Source: Powellomyces hirtus (Eukaryota; Chytridiomycota; Chytridiomycetes; Spizellomycetales; Powellomycetaceae). Taken from it: 64,000 nucleotides of DNA. Numbering within the stretch: position 1 is the stretch's first letter; each line of letters opens with the position of its first letter. Both the position numbers and the translations under genes were made by a program. Positions 58,843 to 64,000 of the stretch are shown piece by piece. Where the stretch lies: contig JAHLKG010000008.1 in assembly GCA_025526995.1 (NCBI GenBank), forward strand, positions 620,001 through 684,000. Reading direction: 5' to 3'. The notes below the pieces were generated by a model that was not told the DNA's origin, ran no database searches, and saw nothing but the letters and a program-made list of their open reading frames with translations.

Positions 58843-60680
58843 CATCCTCGAGCGAGTTTGAGTAGCGAAAGCCATCGGAGTTGGCGAGATGTGATACATT
58901 CCTCGAACGAGAGGTATGGTGATGTCATTTGTAGTGCCATTGCAGTCTTGAATGATAGCGCTCTCATCTTCAAAGGTGACTCTCTTTCCATCTTTGGCGA
59001 GTGCGGAGACCGAGATGAGAGTCTTGGCAAGTTTCGGAACGTAGAGAACATCAGTGAGAGGTACATCTCCATCCGGAAGCTTCAAGATAGCCTTCCCTTT
59101 CGCTTCGGCATCGAGAAAGGCGTTATTTCCAAATCTGACACGCGTTGAGTGCTCTTTGTAGGATTCGAGAATGGAAATGTCATTCGTCATGTGCTGTGAG
59201 CAGCCCAAATCCAGGTAAGCCAATGTAGTGGCGTTATGTGCTTTTGCAATGTTGGCATTAGCAGCGGGTTTTAAGGCTTCGACTGCCTTGGCTTTGAGGG
59301 GACAATTGAATAGGGTATGTTCATTCGAATTGCATAACCAACATGGGAAGTTCTGTCTCTTCTTCGAGTCTGTGGTCTTCTTTGCGTCGGTCTTCTTGTG
59401 ACTTGAGCTGTCTTTCTTTGAAGGTTGGGCTTCGAGCGCGATGTTTTCGCTCTTTTTGGCAAAACGATTGTTGTTTTGGTTACTCTTGTTACTTCCGTTA
59501 TCCAGACGCTTGGCAGCTGCCATGAGGCCATGGAGATCCTTGAAACTTTGAGTTCTGACGAGCTCTGCATGATGTTCATTCATTCCGCAAAGGTAAAACC
59601 ACTTGTAGATTTCGAACGGCACCTTCAAGGGGATTTGACTTGTGATCTGCGTGAATGAGGTATTGTACTGTGAGATGGAATGACTTCCTTGTCAGAGTCT
59701 TTCAAGTTGGGTGAGCAAAGTTTCTTCGTAATCGGTTGGTTGGTAATGCGAGAGGAAGGGAGGCTTGAAGGATTCCCAATCCGTGATGGGCTCCACCATC
59801 CCTTGTTTGGCATCTTTCAGGTGATTACGATACCATTGTTTTGCTTTGCCAGAAAGCTTCGTGAAGATGAATGAGAGTTGTTCTTCTTCAGATACAGGTT
59901 TTAGGCGAGAGACTAGAGTAAGTTGATCGACAAAGTCGGCGAGTTTTGAGAGATTTCCCGTCCCATCAAATGTAGATACTGCATCGATTGCAGATTTGAA
60001 GTATGCGAATGATGTACGTTGTGCATCGCAATCATCGCTCTTTCTGCTGCTCGTAGTTGTTGTGCTCGCCGTTGGGGAAGACGGACGAAAGTGAGGGGCA
60101 ACTGGGGCTTCAACTTCGCCGTGAGTAATGTGTTGATGTAGAAAAGGGTACTCAAGGCCCGCTTTTGGGCTTCTCATCGGTGAAACGGCCATAGGATGAC
60201 CACCGATATGAGGCTTTTTGTACTTTTCGGGTTGTTGATGGGAAGTTGATGTAGCGAGAGGGTTTGAACTAGTCAATAAAGTCCGCTCCAACCTGTCCAT
60301 CCGATGGTCGAGCTTTTTGTTGATTTCCATCTTGAACCTCTGCAGAATTTCCATGACAATGTCAGTCGGTACTTTGGACGGTACTATTGCCGATTCTGCA
60401 TGAATTTCTCTATGATTCATCTCATCCACATCGGCATCTGCGTCGTGGGAATCATGGTAGATCGAGACATTGATATTAACGTCTTCTTCAGCGTCAGGAC
60501 CCCGTTGGGCTTCTCGTGTGGCTTGACGGGCTTGTTGGCGGGTCTGCACTCCTTGAATGGGAGATCTTGCAGTAGGCATCTTGACGGTGTGCTCGGTACT
60601 TTCTTGGCACTTAAATTTCGACGGAAGACTTGTAGTTTACAGGTTTTACGAAGGGAGAATGATTCGAGTTTGACCGGTCT

Positions 60681-60694
60681 CAGGGCTCATAACC
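60681..60694 (-). promoter_or_regulatory. Primer-binding site matching half-tRNA initiator Met
   Basis: The plus strand reads CAGGGCTCATAACC, identical to the anticodon arm of yeast initiator tRNA-Met (CAT anticodon). In element sense its complement directly follows the 5' LTR, where a primer site belongs. Drosophila copia and yeast Ty5 use such internal half-tRNA primers. Confidence 0.75.
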
Positions 60695-61060
60695 TATTGG
60701 AGATATCGGCACTTCCAGTACTTTATCGGAATTGCAGAGGATTGGCCGAATTAGATGTGGCCTCCAGTATACTTTGTAAGAGGGGGTTACAGAGGACTTC
60801 TGCGATGCAGTCGACGATGTAGCGTTGACAGATGCACGGAGATGTAATGTATGTGAATGTATTTCTTGTCTTAAAGTCTTATCGGTAATGTCTCGCTTCG
60901 AGCGTTCTAATCTACTTTTTCTCCAATCACGTGATCACACGTGATCCAATTCAGCTCTTAGCATTACCGGTATGGTGGTCACGCGTTCTAGTCGGAGAAT
61001 CCAAGTAAGGATCTAATGTAAGGACCAAACGTTGAGTACGCAAGTCTCAACATTCCAATA
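60695..61060 (-). repeat. Copia-1 LTR (5' LTR in element sense)
   Basis: Same length and ends as the partner LTR; the distal 176 bp (60885-61060) are identical to it by my reading, the proximal 190 bp differ at 12 positions. Confidence 0.93.
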
Positions 61061-61201
61061 GATACAAGGGCACTTTGCCCGCATATTAATTGATACCGGG
61101 TGTAACACCCTGATCCTCAGCGACACTTGGGCAGCCAAGCACGGCCTCCGGACCTACACCTCTCCAACTCCGCTGGAGGTCCGATGGGGCGATTGTTGGT
61201 C
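61061..61201 (+). pseudogene. Gypsy retropepsin fragment
   Basis: The plus-strand frame reads HFARILIDTGCNTLILSDTW then AAKHGLRTYTSP. The D-T-G-x-N-x-L-x pattern followed by a short helix is that of an LTR-retrotransposon aspartic protease. It is flanked by the two Copia elements and shares orientation with the Gypsy LTR at 54948, so both are probably parts of one element that lost most of gag. Confidence 0.7.
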
Positions 61202-61454
61202 TGAGAGTATCTGGGTAGATAGTTGAGGAAGCTTTCAGGGTAGTTGACTGAGCAAAACAACGAAGTAACTTAATCCCGCTCTATTAGAGAAAAAGAGAAA
61301 AGTCCCATCGATATATTAAGTATGTAGGGAAAACTACTTATATCGGAGTTGATCACGTGGTTTGCACGTGATTGCGTGACTCAGCGTAGTGGCATAGCAT
61401 ACGCCCTGCGATGGCGCAGTTGTGACTCGATGACAGAGTCTGTACGTGCTAACA
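61202..61454 (-). repeat. Copia-2 3' LTR
   Basis: The plus strand starts TGAGAGTATC and ends GTGCTAACA (TG...CA). In element sense it is preceded directly by a purine tract, GAGTGGGGG (61455-61463). The partner LTR is not in the window, so the left boundary is inferred from where the Gypsy frame stops making sense. Confidence 0.65.
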
Positions 61455-61588
61455 CCCCCACTCAGACCTGTCAGTCTGTCAGTGAGAGAGTTGCTCTAGC
61501 GACTTTTACTACACACCCCCGCGCACACCCCCAAACACCCCCATTTATTATAATTTTGAAGAGTACGAGGAATGGCGAGGGCACGTCT

Positions 61589-62261
61589 ATGAGATCCGCG
61601 CAAATGAGGCGTATGCTCTAACTATGTGCCGGTGTAGTTGTCAGGTTCGGGCAAGGCGAAGCAGACGGCGAGAAAAACGGGACCGCAGGCAGCTGCTCCT
61701 GCGACGACCACAGCTCCGGCTGTGCCGTCGTCAGTGGTGCCCTCTGCGCCAGTGGGAGGCGCACCCGCTGCGGGGTTGTCCCGAGCGGAGATTCAAACGA
61801 TGTCGGCGGCGTATGCCCGACAGTTCCACCGCAAGGACCGTCAAGGGGTCCTTGAACGTCACATCGAGCAGGCGAAAGACCGGGTGAAGGACCGGGCGAG
61901 GTCTGGTACGCCTCTTGGTCACGCACAGGCGACTGGGATGCTGGATGGATTGAGATCCGTGCTAGAGGACCGGCGGAGCCGGAAGATGGCAGTTGGGAAG
62001 GGCAAGGGTAAAGCCCAGGCGAAGAAGAAGACTGCGGACAAGAAGTCTGCAGTGGAGGTGAAGAGGATGTGGGACATCCTGGAGCGGGAAGCTCCCTATA
62101 ATGATGAGGAAGAGGAGGAGGAGGAGGGGGAAGCTGAGGAGTTGGAGGGATCACCGATCTCTCCAAGCCGACGCTCACCCTCAAGCGATGAGGATGATGG
62201 AGGAGGGGCAGGTCCATCCTCCTGGGGGGGCATAGCTTCGGGTTCCGCAATTGCGGTGTAG
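61589..62261 (+). CDS. Antisense open frame inside Copia-2, function unknown
   Basis: The plus-strand frame is open from before 61645 to TAG at 62261. With a proposed 34-nt intron (61611-61644; GTATGC, CTAAC, GTCAG) the ATG at 61589 gives 212 residues; without it the frame has no good ATG. The product begins basic (SGKAKQTARKTG), then Ala/Pro-rich, then a predicted helix (LSRAEIQTMSAAYARQFHRK, HIEQAKDRVKDRARSG), a Lys-rich part (GKGKGKAQAKKKTADKK), and an acidic Glu run. It may be a captured host gene fragment or a piece of another element. No family recognised. Confidence 0.4.
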
Positions 62262-64000
62262 ATGCCAGGGTAAGCCAGCGTTGTGAGTAATTCTCCTGAC
62301 ATTCAGCGAGTAACACTTGAGCTCGGTGTGCTTCCGTAGACGCGCCCTCATTGCGTATTCTTTCATCAAATATATGAGTCCCATTCGTAATCTTCAGAAC
62401 AGTGTCTCGATGTTTGACAGCTGGGAAAGGCTTCATAAAGATGTCTGCCAATTGATCTTCCGTATTGGTGTCGATGATTTCGATAATTTGCTTTGCGAAC
62501 GAATCGCGTATAGCATGGTACCGAACGTCGATGTGTTTGGTGCGTTGGTTGATAGCATTAGACTGAATCAAGGCCCCGGCGCTCTGATTATCGACATGGA
62601 GAGGGACCGGTCGAGATTTGAAATCCGGTTGAGGTCCCAAAACCTCCGCCAAGAGTTGGCGTAGCCATTTGGCTTTGTTGTGGCCGGTGCTGGCAGCTAT
62701 GTACTCCGCTTAGGTCGTACTTTGGGCAGTACACTTCTGCTTGCTGCTTTTCCACAGAACAGGAAACCCATTGTAAAGGGCCAAGATACCCGTAGTGGAC
62801 ATACGGTCGGTGATTCTCCTGCATAATCTGCATCCGTGAATACGCGTAGGCCACGCGGATCATTTCTTTCGGATGTAAACTTGAGGGCGTAGTTGCGGGT
62901 ACCCTTCAAATAATTCGCTTAACATTGTTCCAGGCGGAGTTGGTAGGTGCGGCCACGTGGCGCGCAATGTAACCGACTGCTGTGGCGATATCCCATCGCC
63001 ATGTGATGGAGGCCCAAGTGAGGACCCCCACTGCTTCCTGATACATTTTGAGATTTGTGAATGGTGTCGAATCCTCCGGTTGTTGGTTACGCGCTGACAC
63101 GGCGTACGGGGTGGCAGTCGCTCATGCCGAATTGTTCAAGAGCGTCGTCGATGTATTTGACATTTGAGATTTTGAGGGTGCGAACAGGAGAGTCGAAGTC
63201 ATATTTGTAGACGAGACCAAGGTGACTGGTTACGCGACCTTGTTCCGTAAACTTGAACTTTGAATGTAGCTCCATTTTGCTGTTTGCCAGAATCTCCGGA
63301 TCCTTTGCTGCAATAAGCAGATCGTTGACGAAGACAAGAATAAGGACCAAGTTGTTGTTCGACGGAGGTGTACGGTTGTCTGTCGCATACTTGAAAAAGA
63401 TACACGGGCATACAGAAACCGTTTTGTAGCCGAGCTTTAACAGTGCAGTCTTCAAGGTCTCATACCAAAGAAGGGGTGATTGCTTCAGGCCGTAGAGAGC
63501 TTTCGGTAGCTTCAGGACCCAATCGCCTTTGGGGTGATCCGGATCTTCGAATCCCTCAAACTGCTCGATATAGATATCCTTGTCAATATCGCTGTTAAGG
63601 AAGGCGGTGACAGCGTCCATGCTATGGATGTCCAGTCCGTGCTGGACACAATACGCCAGGAAGAGGCGTAGCGCTGTGAATGGTAGCGTAGGTGAATATG
63701 TATCACCAAAATCGCGACCAGGTTGTTGAGAGAAGCCTTGAGCCACTGCTCTGGCTTTGAACTTGTTAAAGGTGCCATCGGGATTGACCTTTGTTCGAAA
63801 GACCCATGTTGTTCCGATCACGCGCTTGTTACGTGGGCGCTTGGTGAGCTCCCATGTGCCGTTGTCGACCAGGGATTGGTACTCAATGCGTGCAGCCTTG
63901 AGAAATTCCTCCTTTTGAGTGGTTTTCATCGCTTGCTTCCATATCATGGCGTCTTCGTTGATCGTTGCTTGAGTCCGCGCGTGGGCGGCGTATGCAGCGA
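62262..64000 (-). pseudogene. Copia-2 reverse transcriptase and RNase H, broken
   Basis: RVT_2 in 63087-63947 shows GTWELTKRPRNKRVIGTTWV, KFKARAVAQGF, MDAVTAFLNSDIDKDIYIEQ and KLPKALYGLKQSPLLWYETL. The polymerase motif is FVNDLLI instead of YVDDLLI, so a catalytic Asp is Asn. Past 63087 the frame shifts several times (LRVFTDADYAG; VGVLTWASITWRWDIATAVG), and TAA stands where the RNase H Glu of T-E-AEY is usual (near 62711). The frame then continues AEYIAASTGH, LHVDNQSAGALIQ, HIDVRYHAI and EDQLADIFMKPF before the antisense ORF segment. Confidence 0.85.

Larger units (their letters stand above)
58492..60579 (-). pseudogene. Copia-1 gag and protease region, broken
   Basis: Gag starts at the ATG at 60579 and runs to a TGA at 59692-59694, where the same frame simply continues, so an Arg codon probably became a stop. 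Capsid residues such as LSFIFTKLSGKAKQWYRNHL precede it. The frame then shows a zinc knuckle CWLCNSNEHTLFNC (C-x2-C-x4-H-x4-C) and the protease site YLDLGCSQHMTND, where the usual Asp-Ser/Thr-Gly is Asp-Leu-Gly. The frame ends in Pro/Arg/Gly-rich translation of the GC-rich segment at 58492. Confidence 0.85.
55325..61060 (-). mobile_element. Copia-type LTR retrotransposon (Copia-1), degenerate
   Basis: A complete 5736-bp element: 366-bp LTRs at both ends, primer site 60681-60694, and on the minus strand the order gag, zinc knuckle, protease, integrase, reverse transcriptase, RNase H, which is the Copia (Ty1/copia) order. It replicated through RNA and inserted into the Gypsy remnant. It is no longer coding-competent: stop codons, frameshifts and lost catalytic residues are described with each piece. 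Flanking 5-bp target duplications are not apparent (outer flanks ACACC and GATAC), so the ends may have been rearranged. Confidence 0.92.
61202..64000 (-). mobile_element. Second Copia-type retrotransposon (Copia-2), 3' part
   Basis: The 3' LTR is at 61202-61454 (253 bp). Upstream in element sense come an unusual 0.8-kb segment with an antisense open frame, RNase H, and reverse transcriptase running to the window's right edge, so the 5' half lies outside. It inserted just after the Gypsy protease fragment. Protein sequence differs clearly from Copia-1, so it is another family. Multiple disruptions show that this copy is dead. Confidence 0.88.

Noticed and set aside
57477..60579. Copia-1 as an active element
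   Set aside because: Stops in gag and before RNase H, frameshift in reverse transcriptase, and altered protease and integrase catalytic residues make it non-autonomous.
55320..61066. Target-site duplication around Copia-1
   Set aside because: Whether the LTR is taken as TATTGG...CCAATA or as TGG...CCA, the 5-base outer flanks differ, so no duplication is claimed.

Overview
The window is eukaryotic nuclear DNA from a fungus, most likely a zoospore-forming one (Chytridiomycota or a relative). Genes are compact and rich in short introns (mostly 35-110 nt, GT-AG, often with a CTAAC or CTGAC branch site), so most coding regions had to be assembled from exons; exon coordinates are in each entry. 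Fungal markers are a pepsin-type GPI-anchored protease, the cell-fusion protein Prm1, a GATA factor with the fungal DUF1752 motif, and Copia and Gypsy retrotransposons. The flagellar protein PACRG and the BRCA1-A/BRISC subunit BABAM1/MERIT40 are not expected in Dikarya and point to an early-diverging, flagellated lineage. I cannot name the species.

Layout. 1-6.1 kb: a gene end, BABAM1, a GRF zinc-finger protein, a flavin-reductase-like protein, an orphan protein with a PCNA-box-like motif, and a small acidic protein. 6.2-8.0 kb: secreted aspartic protease. 8.4-18.5 kb: full-length ATM/Tel1 in 14 exons (3057 residues predicted). 18.6-21.9 kb: Prm1. 22.5-29.4 kb: RanBP1, PSMD5-like proteasome chaperone, Mit_KHE1-family protein, PACRG. 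29.8-30.5 kb: secreted GPI-type protein. 31.5-35.1 kb: Mps1 kinase. 35.1-43.8 kb: small membrane protein, Tdp1, NUDIX hydrolase, small acidic protein, C1D/Lrp1, an orphan. 44.2-46.9 kb: RS-rich protein. 48.1-49.8 kb: F-box protein. 51.1-54.0 kb: GATA factor. 54.9-64.0 kb: a nested retrotransposon cluster.

Functional theme. Many host genes serve DNA-damage signalling, repair or chromosome segregation (BABAM1, ATM, Tdp1, C1D, Mps1, possibly the GRF and PIP-box proteins). Eukaryotic genes rarely form operons, so I treat this as a co-location to test, not a pathway cluster.

The right end is a Gypsy-type remnant (LTR, primer site, gag start, later protease fragment) interrupted by a 5.7-kb Copia element with two 366-bp LTRs and by the 3' part of a second Copia element that runs off the window. 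The first Copia appears primed by an internal fragment of initiator tRNA-Met and carries stop codons and lost catalytic residues, many explicable as C-to-T changes at CpG. The second carries a roughly 0.65-kb antisense open frame between RNase H and its LTR, the least explained item in the window.
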